DNA from: Candidatus Bathyarchaeota archaeon
Lineage (GTDB): Archaea; Thermoproteota; Bathyarchaeia; 40CM-2-53-6; FEN-987
Length of the DNA stretch: 64,000 nucleotides
Reading direction: 5' to 3'
NCBI GenBank assembly: GCA_022865625.1
Contig: JALHTB010000166.1
Location: forward strand, 1 to 64,000
The notes below the pieces were generated by a model, which saw only the letters and a list, made by a program, of their open reading frames with translations, was not told the DNA's origin and searched no databases. The stretch's first letter is position 1. Every line of letters begins with the position of its first letter. A program made the translations under genes and the position numbers. This document shows, one piece after another, positions 25,008-35,300 of the stretch.

Positions 25008-27149
25008 ATGTTGAAGTCACGCGGAGGGGTCCTGTTTCTACTAGGATTCATTCTGACGATGATCACTTCAGCGCACTGTGAACTGATAGCTGCACATGGG
25101 CGGATCCCATTGGGCGAGAGACACGTGTCAGGAGTCCCGTCTTCTACAATCCCCCTTCCAATTGTCTCTCCTACTGGGCTCTCACCTCTTCTTGGTCCTC
25201 CTCTGGTGTCGACACTCGAATTCTCAGTTGATGCCGAAACGAAAACTGGGGACTATGTCAAAGTGACGAATGCAGGTGGTGTCATTCTGCTTAAGGGCAA
25301 ATCCGTCAAGGTTGTGCCATGGAACACCGTATATGACACAAAGACAAGAACATGGGTAGTCTTTCTCGCCAATATCACATCTGACAGCTTCAAAATAATG
25401 TATCTATATCTACAGAATGGCACTGGTGCTTTCAATCTGTGGTACTATGATTACGATACTTCCTCATTCGATGGCTACGTGTTCTATGGCGTGGACTCGG
25501 TCAAGAACAAGACGAGTCTCATTCCTACCACAAGGGTTTCGAGACTGTCAATCGTGCCTGAAGCGAAGAGTTCAAGTGGCATATCTGCCTTCGGTCCTAC
25601 ACTTTTCATCGGTAGCCAAAAAGGGTTGTACCTGAATCGGACTGAGACCCTATCGTTGTATCCCCTTCTCTATCGAGAGTTTCCAAGCATAAGTGAACTT
25701 TGGTTGCTAATCGATGATCACCAAGGACGGTACTACTACTCAATCTTCTATCTCTTTGAGTCAGATAGAGAACATGTGCTGCGAGCGCATACGCTGCGCT
25801 TGAACGATTTGTACTTGGCTTCGTTTGAGAACATCGCAGCTCAATGGATGCCCGGCTTATTTCCGTATTCCCTGAGCGTATTCTCTGAGCAGAGCAACAT
25901 CACCACAAAGATCAATGGTTTTCCTTTCAAAACTGACGCATCCGGCAGGATCGAGATAAGGGTTCCCGGCGGGGACATTGAAGTCGAAGCTCAAAAGGAG
26001 GCCTCGACCGGTAGCGGCATAAGACGGGTCTTTAGTGAATGGAAATGGCTCACGAAATCCAACCCGACCTTGGTCAGAATATACCAAAACATGGACCTCT
26101 ATCCCGTATACAAAACACAATTCTATGTATCTATCAGCTCCTCATTCGGATCACCCATTGGTGGCGGCTGGTACGATGAGGGCACAACTGCCAAGCTTTC
26201 AGTCGAGCCAATCATTGACCTTTCGAATCGAACAAGACTTGTGTTCAACGGTTGGACGGGAAACAAGGACATCAACAGTCAACAGGGCGCGATCACTGTT
26301 GACCGGCCGATGACACTCCGCGCGAACTGGAGACGTCAATATGAACTCAAGGTTTCAACAAAGGGAGTCCCGCAGGGGGTGGCCATGAATCTCACGATAA
26401 ATCAGAATCAAACAGCTGTAAATGTGCCCTTTACATGCCAACAATGGGCTGACGCAGACTCAGTCTTGAAGATCATAATCGACCCCATCCGTTTCACTTC
26501 TTCCAAAACCACATTCGTATTCGTTATATGGCAAACAGAATCGGGAACAACAGTTTCGCTTCCTTACACTATGAACAGCCCAATACAAATCATAGCGAGA
26601 TACGATAGAGAAGAACCATTCTCAGGCAAGATAACTCTCCAAACTGACTCAACTGTTCTTCTTCTCAGGGACACCGTTACAATCAAAGGAACTACCAGTC
26701 CGGCGCAATATCCAACGAATGTCACTCTTCTCTGGAGTCCAGACTCCATGCTGTGGAATCCCATTGCAACACTCGCAACAGATTCAGAGGGGAACTATGA
26801 ATATGCTTGGAAAGTAGAACCATTTGAAAGATTGCACCTCAAAGCTAGGTGGACGTATGACCCTGACTACGAACCCCTTGAAAGTCCCATTGTGGTTATC
26901 ATGCGAATCGGTCCAACCGACGGCCGAACACTGCAATGGCCTGTATTCTTGCGGAACCTCGTTGGTTTCCTTGAGAATGTTCTTCTTCACAATGAACCAG
27001 TAACAATCGTTCGTAATCTCGTGACCAAAGTCTACGATGTCCTTCGATGGACGATGACGAACACACTTATCGCTCCAATAGTTTCAGGCCTGTTGCTTCT
27101 CATCGTCCTGATGTGGAAAAGGACACGTAGATCAGCGGATTCCAATTGA
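25008..27149 (+). CDS. Large surface protein with InlB-like repeats
   Basis: 713 residues: signal peptide, an unassigned ectodomain of about 350 residues, then repeats of the InlB-B/'bacterial repeat' type. The clearest reads Y-V-S-I-S-S-S-F-G-S-P, G-G-G-W-Y-D-E-G, G-W-T-G and L-R-A-N-W (about 370-440), with a divergent copy after it. A beta-sandwich with V-T-I-K-G-T-T follows (about 550-630). The C-terminal transmembrane helix has a K-R-T-R-R end. Such proteins act as adhesins or cell-envelope stalks. The ATG lies just after GAGGAG. Sister copies of the repeat occur in the genes at 28323 and 52852, so the module has spread within this genome. Confidence 0.75.
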   Translation: MLKSRGGVLFLLGFILTMITSAHCELIAAHGRIPLGERHVSGVPSSTIPLPIVSPTGLSPLLGPPLVSTLEFSVDAETKTGDYVKVTNAGGVILLKGKSVKVVPWNTVYDTKTRTWVVFLANITSDSFKIMYLYLQNGTGAFNLWYYDYDTSSFDGYVFYGVDSVKNKTSLIPTTRVSRLSIVPEAKSSSGISAFGPTLFIGSQKGLYLNRTETLSLYPLLYREFPSISELWLLIDDHQGRYYYSIFYLFESDREHVLRAHTLRLNDLYLASFENIAAQWMPGLFPYSLSVFSEQSNITTKINGFPFKTDASGRIEIRVPGGDIEVEAQKEASTGSGIRRVFSEWKWLTKSNPTLVRIYQNMDLYPVYKTQFYVSISSSFGSPIGGGWYDEGTTAKLSVEPIIDLSNRTRLVFNGWTGNKDINSQQGAITVDRPMTLRANWRRQYELKVSTKGVPQGVAMNLTINQNQTAVNVPFTCQQWADADSVLKIIIDPIRFTSSKTTFVFVIWQTESGTTVSLPYTMNSPIQIIARYDREEPFSGKITLQTDSTVLLLRDTVTIKGTTSPAQYPTNVTLLWSPDSMLWNPIATLATDSEGNYEYAWKVEPFERLHLKARWTYDPDYEPLESPIVVIMRIGPTDGRTLQWPVFLRNLVGFLENVLLHNEPVTIVRNLVTKVYDVLRWTMTNTLIAPIVSGLLLLIVLMWKRTRRSADSN

Positions 27150-27271
27150 ATTGAACACGGAGTCGGCTTTTGAAGCCATAGTAATTACACTTATGCCTAG
27201 GAAGACCGCTGTAATCACATACAGAGCCATGCATCTGTTCTAGGGTTTCAACAGACTCAGGTGCATGCAGG

Positions 27272-28054
27272 ATGACTACGGAAAGGCACAGGTGTGAACC
27301 GTTGAGCGAACGCACGCCAGGCGAATCGACAATCGCAAGCTCTGACTCGACATCCTACGCATGCACGTCAGAAGAGAGAGCCCATGATGTTCTGCGTCTC
27401 TTGACGGGGTACGTGGTTCTTGAAGGGAGAATCATCTTAGATCTCGGATGTGGACCAAACCCTCTTTCAAACAGTTTTCAACAAATGTCGTCTCGTTTGG
27501 TAGGCCTCGACAAAGAGAGACACTACATCGAGCAGGCCAAGAGAAATACGTCTCTGCAATTGATTTTGGCAGACGCAACATGTCTGCCATTTAGAGATGA
27601 GAGTTTCACGTTTGCCTTGTGCAACGACGTACTGGAACATGTGCATTATCATGTGAAGCTAATGAAAGAGCTTCTGAGGGTCTTAGCCCGAGGAGGTGCA
27701 GCGTATGTCCAGTGCGCCAACAAATATCAGATCATAGAGCCTCATTTTCTGCTACCCTTTCTTTCCTGGATTCCCCGACCATTTGCAGATGCCTACGCGA
27801 GGATTGCTCGCAAGGGAAGAAGCTATGAGGGTTACTATCCGAGCACCAGGAAGGAACTACTTTCATTGACAAGCATGTATCGCATGGTGGATCTGACATA
27901 CCGAAGGACGCTTCTCAAGATTAGAGCCCTCAAGATTCAGTCGAAGTTGTTGCTTAGAGTTGTCTTGTCTTTGCGGAGAGTGCTGCCTGATGAGGCCATT
28001 GCCACGCTGGCGCAGAACTTTAGCATAATTTCAATCATAGTCTTCAAAGATTGA
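27272..28054 (+). CDS. Class I SAM-dependent methyltransferase
   Basis: 260 residues. The AdoMet fold is clear: motif I I-L-D-L-G-C-G-P-N-P near 55, the acidic end of strand 2 in L-V-G-L-D-K-E, A-D-A-T-C-L-P-F and the motif IV region C-N-D-V-L-E-H-V. The pattern belongs to the Methyltransf_11 group, whose substrates range from lipids to small metabolites. The C-terminal region has Arg/Lys-rich segments but no obvious membrane anchor. It stands between surface-protein genes, so a role in modifying a surface glycan or lipid is possible, but nothing in the sequence shows it. Confidence 0.85.
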   Translation: MTTERHRCEPLSERTPGESTIASSDSTSYACTSEERAHDVLRLLTGYVVLEGRIILDLGCGPNPLSNSFQQMSSRLVGLDKERHYIEQAKRNTSLQLILADATCLPFRDESFTFALCNDVLEHVHYHVKLMKELLRVLARGGAAYVQCANKYQIIEPHFLLPFLSWIPRPFADAYARIARKGRSYEGYYPSTRKELLSLTSMYRMVDLTYRRTLLKIRALKIQSKLLLRVVLSLRRVLPDEAIATLAQNFSIISIIVFKD

Positions 28055-28322
28055 TCGTGCAAGGGTCAACCGAACTATTTTGAAGGAGCTTCAACTCATG
28101 CACTTACAATTCCATTTCATTATCCCGCTTTTAAAAGGTTGAAATACATTCCGCAAGCGAAGTCCGCCCCCATAATAACGCTTTCTGCCCAAAAAATGAC
28201 CAACACGTGTGGATATCAGCTAGATCTCGTCGTCCGCTGTGCATGATATTGTGCTTTGAACTGCTTTATGTCGCAGAGCTCCAGCCTATGCAGCCAAGTC
28301 GTTACAGTATGGTGGAACTCTG

Positions 28323-31300
28323 GTGAGAATCCGGGTCAGGACTCTTAGCTTGCTCGTTCTTCTGAGCCTCACCTGTGTCGTGTCAAACCAAGCCACCGTG
28401 ATTTGGTCACATACGGCCATAGGCACGTCTTCTGTTGCCGCTAGCTTCTCGCCCCCATTGAACGAGTCGGTTCCAATACCGATCTCGCAAACGATCTCAA
28501 TTGGATATGCACCTGCGGCTCCGGGTCCGCAATCAGTAGCTGTTCTATGCGTTGAGTTCACAAATCAAAACCACTCTAAGACTAAGAACGAAATCCAGGA
28601 TATAGTCTTCAGCCGAGTCAACCAGTACTACCGTGACGTTTCGTACGGCAAGGTCTCTTTGACAGGAACTGTTTCTAAATGGTATCAGATGAACAAGACG
28701 GTGGGAGCCTACGCTCGGGACAGTCCCATGAGCATCGACGACGCGGATAACTGCGGATATCCGGATACTTGGAAATTGATCCAAGAAGCGATTTACGCAG
28801 CGGATCCAGAAATAGACTTCAGCCAATATGCCCATCTTGTTATTCTTCACTCAGGCCTTGGCGAAGAAACTTCAGGCAACTCGAATGACATATGGTCATG
28901 CGCATATATGATGGGCATTTGGTTCAGAACACGCGATGGAGTCACATACTCCAAAGCCATGATTGTTCCAGAACTGGAGAGTCAAGGAGCGGAGACCGTG
29001 GGGGTGATAGCTCACGAGTTCGCTCATCTTCTAGGTCTCCCAGATCTCTACGATCCATATCGAAGAAATGACTATTGCGGCCGATGGGAGTTGATGGGAA
29101 AAGGGCTATGGAACGGAAACCCAGCGAGTAGTAGCCCAGCTCATATGTTGGCCTGGGCGAAAATCAGACTTGGATGGATTTCGGAAAGTCAAATAGCGAC
29201 TGTTCCGGGTGGAGTCATTCGCACCATTACGATCAATCCCTTAGAGTTGAACGGGACAATATTGGCCGTGAAGATCCCGATCACAGACAAGGCGTACTAC
29301 CTGTTGGAACTGAGGCAGAGAATCGGATATGACATGGGTTTGCCAGACACCGGGTTGCTGGTTGCCTATATCGATGAAGCGATTGCAGGCCCGGGAGGAG
29401 TCAGAGTTGTCGACGCAAACCCGCTAACAGCTACGCTAGATGATGCAACAATAAAACCAGGTCGCACCTTTGCCGACACAGGCAACACAATATTCGTTTC
29501 CGTGCTTGGAGTAAGTGAACAGAACTACCGAGTCGTAGTTAATCGCGTCGGGGCGGTGCCTGATCTTGCGGCAGTGAAGGCCGAAATCGCACCCTACCCA
29601 CCTCGTTCAGGCCGAATGCTCATGTTCACATTCCAAATAACAAACCAGGGCACAGTCATGACGTCCAACGTCACTGTCCATGTATATCTTGACACGGCCC
29701 TTCTCTACATGAACGTCTACACGTTGGATGTTGGACAGAGTCAGTTCATTCAGCTCAGTTGGAACGCCACAATGGGCAGACATGTAGCAAGATGCGTCAT
29801 AGACCAAGCTGGGCAGTTGAATGATATCAATCGACTCAACAACGAGATCACTCGCGAATTCCTGGTAGGATCCATCCTTTCGGTAAGACTTCCCTGGACA
29901 GGAGGGTCAATCCGGATAAACGGCACATTGTACAATGCAAACGGAACGACGGTGGACGTGCCAGTTCTGATCGGGGCACAGACAATTGAGGTTCCTCCGG
30001 AACGATTTCTGCAGCTCGGAGTTCGGCAGACATTTCTACGATGGAACGACGGAAACGTCTCCAATCCAAGAGTCTATCGTACCACGGGCGACGTAACGCT
30101 TTCAGTCGAGTACAAGACCCAATATCGCCTCTCAATATCGTCCGGCAAGGGTGAAACCTCAGGAGATGGTTGGTACGACGAGAACAGCGGTGCCACAGCT
30201 AAGGCGACATCTCCCTCTCTTATGAATGATGGAAAATCCCGTCTTGTCTTTTCCTACTGGAGTGGGAACTACACCTCGAACTCTACGACAATCCAACTCA
30301 CTATGAACCGTCCCTACAATTTGACAGCCAATTGGATTGTCGAACATTACCTCACCATAGTGTCATCTGTAGGCACATTTGCTGAGCAGGGGTGGCACAA
30401 GGAAGGACGGACTGTTCAGATAAGCGTGGTCTCTCCAGTCGATCAAGGCAATCATACTAGAAAAGTATTCATCGACTGGTCAGGAGACCTAACCTCAGGA
30501 TCAACAGAGACCACAGTCACTATGAGCAGTCCCCGAACCATCACTGCAAATTGGAGAACAGAATTTGAGCTCCGAGTATTGAGTGAGCGCGGCACACCAT
30601 CTGGGCAAGGGTGGGTGCCTTCAGGTAAAACCGTAAGATTCTCCATTGAGTCAACCGTCAACGGAGGAGAAGGCGTTCGCTATGTCTTCATGAAATGGAC
30701 CGGAGACTATGAAGGCACCTCTAACGAAGGTTCAACGGTGATGAACAGTCCCAAGACTATGAATGCGAATTGGAAGACACAATACCTAGTCAACTTCAGA
30801 GTTCTTGGTCTTCCTAACGGAACCGTCGTTTCCATAAAGATCAACCAAAAATCGTGGAATGGAAGCGCTCCGCTCGCCTTCTCAGAGTGGATAGATGCTG
30901 GTTCCAATATGACGCTTGACGCTCCATTCAAGATCCAAGTGGGTCCGGGCTGGTATGTCTCAGAAGGATGGAAAACCCCGAATGGGCAACCTGTGGATTC
31001 ACCGCAGGTAGTCAATGCGCCCGGAAACCTTGACCTAGCATACATAGAGAAACCCAGAGGATTGCTTCACATATTGGAAACTGCATATGGCTCAGACAAT
31101 GCTGCCCAGCTATCATTCCTGGAAACCGCCAGAGAACGATATATCACAAGAACCTTCGCTGGGAGACATTGGTGCGACTCCTTCGATCGAATATGTGATT
31201 TTCTGTTTCCAGATCTGTCTACAGCAATGGCCGAAGGCCCAATCCTGAACGTGTCCCTCAAAGCCGTGTTGTATCCCATTTTGCAGATTCTGGGTCTATC

Positions 31301-31703
31301 TGCCTCGGTCTATTTTGCGATCGGTCCTAGCTCCGAGATAGCCTTCTTTACAGCGGGGTTTGTTGCATCGACATTTGCCGGCGTTGTCTATCTATCCCCA
31401 GTGTTGACTCCATTGCTTGTTGTCTTAAGAAGGAAGAAACCGTCCATAGGAAAAGACTCACCAAAGTACATTGGAATACTTCTCTTCATCGGGACGGAGC
31501 TAATAGTCCTGGGCGAGGTGGCTCGAGCGCCGATAACCACTACAGCTGCATCATTTCTTTTCCTCACACTGTCCGCGTGCCTCTCCGGCATCACGATAGC
31601 TCTCGCAACACATCGGCTGGTCAAACAGATCCGAACATTGCGGGCTGGTAGGAGAAAGAGGCGTATTCCGAAATCCTTAATGGGTTTAGCTCCAAGTTTC
31701 TAG
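28323..31703 (+). CDS. M6-family surface metalloprotease with CARDB, InlB-like repeats and CFI-like anchor
   Basis: A 1126-residue exported protein. After a signal peptide comes an immune-inhibitor-A-like M6 peptidase domain (about 70-400). Its zinc site is H-E-F-A-H-L-L-G-L-P-D-L-Y-D-P near residue 236, the diagnostic M6 form. A CARDB-like domain (about 410-515) follows. Then come three or four tandem InlB-like repeats of about 70 residues (G-W-Y-D-E, G-W-H-K-E-G and G-W-V-P-S-G, each with W-S/T-G and an A-N-W end). The last region has L-L-H-I-L-E-T-A-Y-G-S, a degenerate CFI-box, and membrane helices with F-A-G-V-V-Y-L-S-P and R-R-K-K. It starts at GTG. Likely a cell-attached protease for proteins in the surroundings. 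Confidence 0.85.
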   Translation: MRIRVRTLSLLVLLSLTCVVSNQATVIWSHTAIGTSSVAASFSPPLNESVPIPISQTISIGYAPAAPGPQSVAVLCVEFTNQNHSKTKNEIQDIVFSRVNQYYRDVSYGKVSLTGTVSKWYQMNKTVGAYARDSPMSIDDADNCGYPDTWKLIQEAIYAADPEIDFSQYAHLVILHSGLGEETSGNSNDIWSCAYMMGIWFRTRDGVTYSKAMIVPELESQGAETVGVIAHEFAHLLGLPDLYDPYRRNDYCGRWELMGKGLWNGNPASSSPAHMLAWAKIRLGWISESQIATVPGGVIRTITINPLELNGTILAVKIPITDKAYYLLELRQRIGYDMGLPDTGLLVAYIDEAIAGPGGVRVVDANPLTATLDDATIKPGRTFADTGNTIFVSVLGVSEQNYRVVVNRVGAVPDLAAVKAEIAPYPPRSGRMLMFTFQITNQGTVMTSNVTVHVYLDTALLYMNVYTLDVGQSQFIQLSWNATMGRHVARCVIDQAGQLNDINRLNNEITREFLVGSILSVRLPWTGGSIRINGTLYNANGTTVDVPVLIGAQTIEVPPERFLQLGVRQTFLRWNDGNVSNPRVYRTTGDVTLSVEYKTQYRLSISSGKGETSGDGWYDENSGATAKATSPSLMNDGKSRLVFSYWSGNYTSNSTTIQLTMNRPYNLTANWIVEHYLTIVSSVGTFAEQGWHKEGRTVQISVVSPVDQGNHTRKVFIDWSGDLTSGSTETTVTMSSPRTITANWRTEFELRVLSERGTPSGQGWVPSGKTVRFSIESTVNGGEGVRYVFMKWTGDYEGTSNEGSTVMNSPKTMNANWKTQYLVNFRVLGLPNGTVVSIKINQKSWNGSAPLAFSEWIDAGSNMTLDAPFKIQVGPGWYVSEGWKTPNGQPVDSPQVVNAPGNLDLAYIEKPRGLLHILETAYGSDNAAQLSFLETARERYITRTFAGRHWCDSFDRICDFLFPDLSTAMAEGPILNVSLKAVLYPILQILGLSASVYFAIGPSSEIAFFTAGFVASTFAGVVYLSPVLTPLLVVLRRKKPSIGKDSPKYIGILLFIGTELIVLGEVARAPITTTAASFLFLTLSACLSGITIALATHRLVKQIRTLRAGRRKRRIPKSLMGLAPSF

Positions 31704-31720
31704 CGCAAAGAGGCGTGGTC

Positions 31721-32179
31721 ATGAAGAAGAGAACGCGGATCATGTTCACACTCCTGCTTACAGGGGCCGTATTCTTTTTTGTGAACTGTTTGCCTCGTGC
31801 AGAGGGAATAAGGCCCGGCGGAGGTATGTTGAGCGGTAAAGTCTATGGATACAACATGTATGACGAAGCGATTCCATTGATGTGGGCAAGGGTCTCGGCA
31901 TACGAGAACGGCTCCCTCATAGAATCGGTCACAACAGGAGCCAATGGCACCTACGCCATATTCTTGCCCTCAGGTCCCCTCAACGTGACAGTTCAGTACC
32001 CCGGCTTCAAGACTCAGGCCAGAATCGTGTCCATTTCCGAGGGTGGTGCAACACAGCTGAATTTCTACTTGGAGAGATCAGAGGTGCCGATACCTGAATT
32101 CGAGGCGTACTTTGTTCCGTTTGTCGCTGCATCACTGCTGGCCTTCACCACAGTGTTGACCAAGAGGAAGCGGCGCTAG
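31721..32179 (+). CDS. Small surface protein, carboxypeptidase-regulatory-like domain with PEF-type C-terminal anchor
   Basis: About 152 residues: signal segment, one carboxypeptidase-regulatory-like beta-sandwich (L-S-G-K-V-Y-G-Y, N-G-T-Y-A-I-F-L-P and P-G-F-K-T-Q-A-R), then I-P-E-F-E, a transmembrane helix and K-R-K-R-R. The P-E-F plus helix plus basic tail resembles the archaeal PEF-CTERM sorting signal. The gene lies 17 nt after the M6 protease, so it may be co-expressed. I use the ATG with AGAGG upstream in preference to the GTG six bases earlier. Its domain is a close relative of the one at 51559, which lacks the anchor. Confidence 0.78.
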   Translation: MKKRTRIMFTLLLTGAVFFFVNCLPRAEGIRPGGGMLSGKVYGYNMYDEAIPLMWARVSAYENGSLIESVTTGANGTYAIFLPSGPLNVTVQYPGFKTQARIVSISEGGATQLNFYLERSEVPIPEFEAYFVPFVAASLLAFTTVLTKRKRR

Positions 32180-32270
32180 AAAGCTCTCCTGCGTTCTTCT
32201 GTGACCCAAGCTCGGAACTGAAGCTGACCGTCTAGACTACTATCCGCCAACCTCTTCGATATCAAAGAAC

Positions 32271-32280
32271 GTTTAAAAAC
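32271..32280 (+). promoter_or_regulatory. TATA-like box of the smc operon
   Basis: GTTTAAAAAC ends 30 nt before the TTG of smc. Transcription would begin within about 10 nt of that TTG, which supports it as a nearly leaderless start. No other in-frame ATG, GTG or TTG precedes the conserved first strand. Confidence 0.6.
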
Positions 32281-32309
32281 TCTTTAAGACTTCGCGCCCG
32301 GTCCTACGG

Positions 32310-35300
32310 TTGTTTGTCTATAATGTCACAGGAGCAGAGTTAGCTCTGGATTACATCAAGAAGATCGAGCTCAGAGGCTTCAAAACCTTTGGCAAGAAAG
32401 TTTCCATCTCGCTGGATAGAGGCCTCACTGTCATAACAGGTCCTAACGGCTCAGGGAAATCAAATGTATTGGATTCCGTGAGATTTGCTCTAGGAGAACT
32501 CAGTCCCAAGGAACTCCGGGGAGCATCCTTTAACGATATCATTCACAAGAACTCCCCCCAGCTTCAGTCTAGATCGGCTTGGGTAGGAATTCAGTTCGAC
32601 AATTCGGACAGGAGAATACCTGTTGAGGCCACGCTGGTAACGATCTCAAGAGAGTTCCGTAGAGGAGGAGAGGGAATCTACCGTCTGAACGGAAGGAGAA
32701 TATCCCGAAAACAACTAACCGATATAATGTCGTCAGCTGACATTCAGGTAACCGGCTACAATCTGATTCCACAACATGCGATAACCAGACTCGCTGAAGT
32801 CACTGCGAAAGAACGTCGCAAGATAATCGAAGACATGATTGGTATAGGAGTCTATGACCTGAAGAAAGAAGAGGCTCAGAAGCAACTCAGTGCTGCTGAA
32901 ACCAACTTGAGAGTCGCGTCGGCAAGAATCGACGAGGTAAGGGACAGAGTGGAATCTCTTGAACGAGAAAGAAATGATTTCCTCAAATATACTTCCTTGA
33001 ACAGAGAGATCAAGAGGCTAGAAGCTAGGCTCGTTTCGAGAGAACTCAAGCAATTGAGAGAGGCCTTAGAGACACTTCAGGCAGATGCAGATGCCACGCA
33101 GAGCAAAATCAGTGAGATAAAGAAGAAAAGAGAAGAACTGAGTGCAAGAAAGAACACCGCAGAATCAAAGAGAAGAGACTTTGAGCTGCAGATAGCCGAG
33201 AAAGGCAACAATGAACTCTTCGAAGTAGAAAGGCGGACAAGCGATCTCAATGCAAAGCTCGCAGGCTTAGCCGCACAGATCGAAGCGAAAAAGGCCAGCC
33301 TGAAAACAGCGGAGAAACAGAAGGTAGCCTTTCAAAATCGCCAAGACCAATTCATGTCTTCAATCGGCCAAATGAAGGAAGAACTAACAGCACTTCAAAA
33401 GAGACATCAGGGAGTATTACTCGCCCTAGGGGAGAAGCAAAAGCAATTCAACAGAATCTTCGAGAAAGTCCATCTAACAAGAGAGCGGCTCGGAGAGAAC
33501 ACCGGAAAAATCGAGCAAATCGAACAAGAAATTGAAAAGGCCTCGAAGCAGCTAATGGACATAGAAACCCAAGTTACAACCAGTTCCACCAAAATCAAGC
33601 TCCTTGAGAACCAGAAACAAGCTTTGGAAACACGTAGCAGTGATTACATAGAACTCACCGAGGAAATGGACGCTCGACTCAAAGAGATCGCAAGACTGCG
33701 GGAAGAAGAACAGAAACAAATCGCAGACAGTAACACAACACTTGAACAGAACCAGCTACTGATGAAGATCAAAGAACAAGAGATCACAGAAGCAGCAGAA
33801 ATCGCAAAAAAGGCAAGAACGTCACTTGTGGAATTCGAGACTCAAAGTGAACTCATTGAAGCACTAGCACCTGGAGAAGATGCTCTCCGAAGAATCGAGG
33901 AAATGGCCGCTGCCGGTGCTATATCGGGAGTCTACGGAAGACTCAGAGGTCTAATCAAGGTCAACGACAAATGCGCAAGAGCTGCTGAAGCCTCCTCAGC
34001 TGGATGGATGACCGGCCTTGTCGTAAAAGACACTGAGACCGCAATGACTTGTGCAGAAATCCTCAAGCGAACAAAGCTTGGCAGAATCAAGATCATTCCT
34101 ACTGCCAGCGTAGCTCCAATTCAAGCTATTGAGCACTGCCCGACCATCGCGGGCATCATTGGTCGACTCGTTGACTTCATAGAATGTCCAAACGAAATTA
34201 GGCCCGCGTTGAACTTCGTCTTTGGTGACACAGTCCTAGCAGAAGATCAGAAGGCAGGGTTCCTAGCTTCTGTTGAAGGATTCAGGGCCGTGGTGCTGAC
34301 GGGGGATATCTACGAGCCCGGAGGAGGAATGGAAACCGGATACTACAGAGAACCTCTCGATGTGACCTCTCTTGCACCCAAGCGTTCCACGATTCAAGAC
34401 TTCGGTCAAACACTGCATTCCTTGGAAACCATGATAGAGCAAGGACAATTGGAGATACAGAGGCTGGCCGACGAGGTCTTTGATCTGAAACAGACTGAGA
34501 TAGAAGGAAAGAGCACAATTGAAAGAACCACGAACCAGATAGCGGAAATTCAGGATAACTTTCAACGTGCAAAGAAGTCACTTGAATCAACCAGATCAAG
34601 AATCAAGGAAATCTCGGACGAAATAGGAAAAGAGCTCGAAGGTCAGTCCCTGCTCAAGGGTCCTCAAGATGCGGACAAGCAAAGACTGATGCAACTGCAA
34701 AAAGAGAGAAGCTCGTTGAAGCTTTCAATAAAATCCGCTTACCTTGTCCAAATTGAGAACGAGATGCTGGCACTGACAAGAATGCTAAACGAAATGAAAC
34801 AGGAAGAAATCCATGTTGAAGGAAAAATCTCCTCCCTCAAAACATCCATTGACACGTTGAGCCCCACTCTAGAGCAAATTAGAATTCAACTGCAATCGGT
34901 ATGTCGGGAAATCGAAAGGACCAAGGAAAGCTTGGCGAACGCTGAACAGGATCTGAACTCAACACAAGTCGAGCTGAAGACCCTTGAAACAAGGAAGACT
35001 GAGCTCATAAAAGCTGTTTCCTCAACAAAAGAACTCCTAGGCGGCATCGAGGTCGAACTCAGAACAATACAGAGTGAAATTGACAGAACGTATTCAGAGT
35101 ACGAATCGGCGAGTCAAGCGAACAATCTGCATCTTGCGCAGATTAGGGAGAAAGAAACACAGATCTCACTTCAAGTGGCAAGACTCAAGGATTTGGGGCA
35201 TATTGAGTTGGAGGCCCCTGAGGAGGAGAACCTAAGAAAGACCGAGAGTATGCTGGAAACTTTGCGGAGAGAACTGAACAGCATTGGAGGCGTGAATCAG

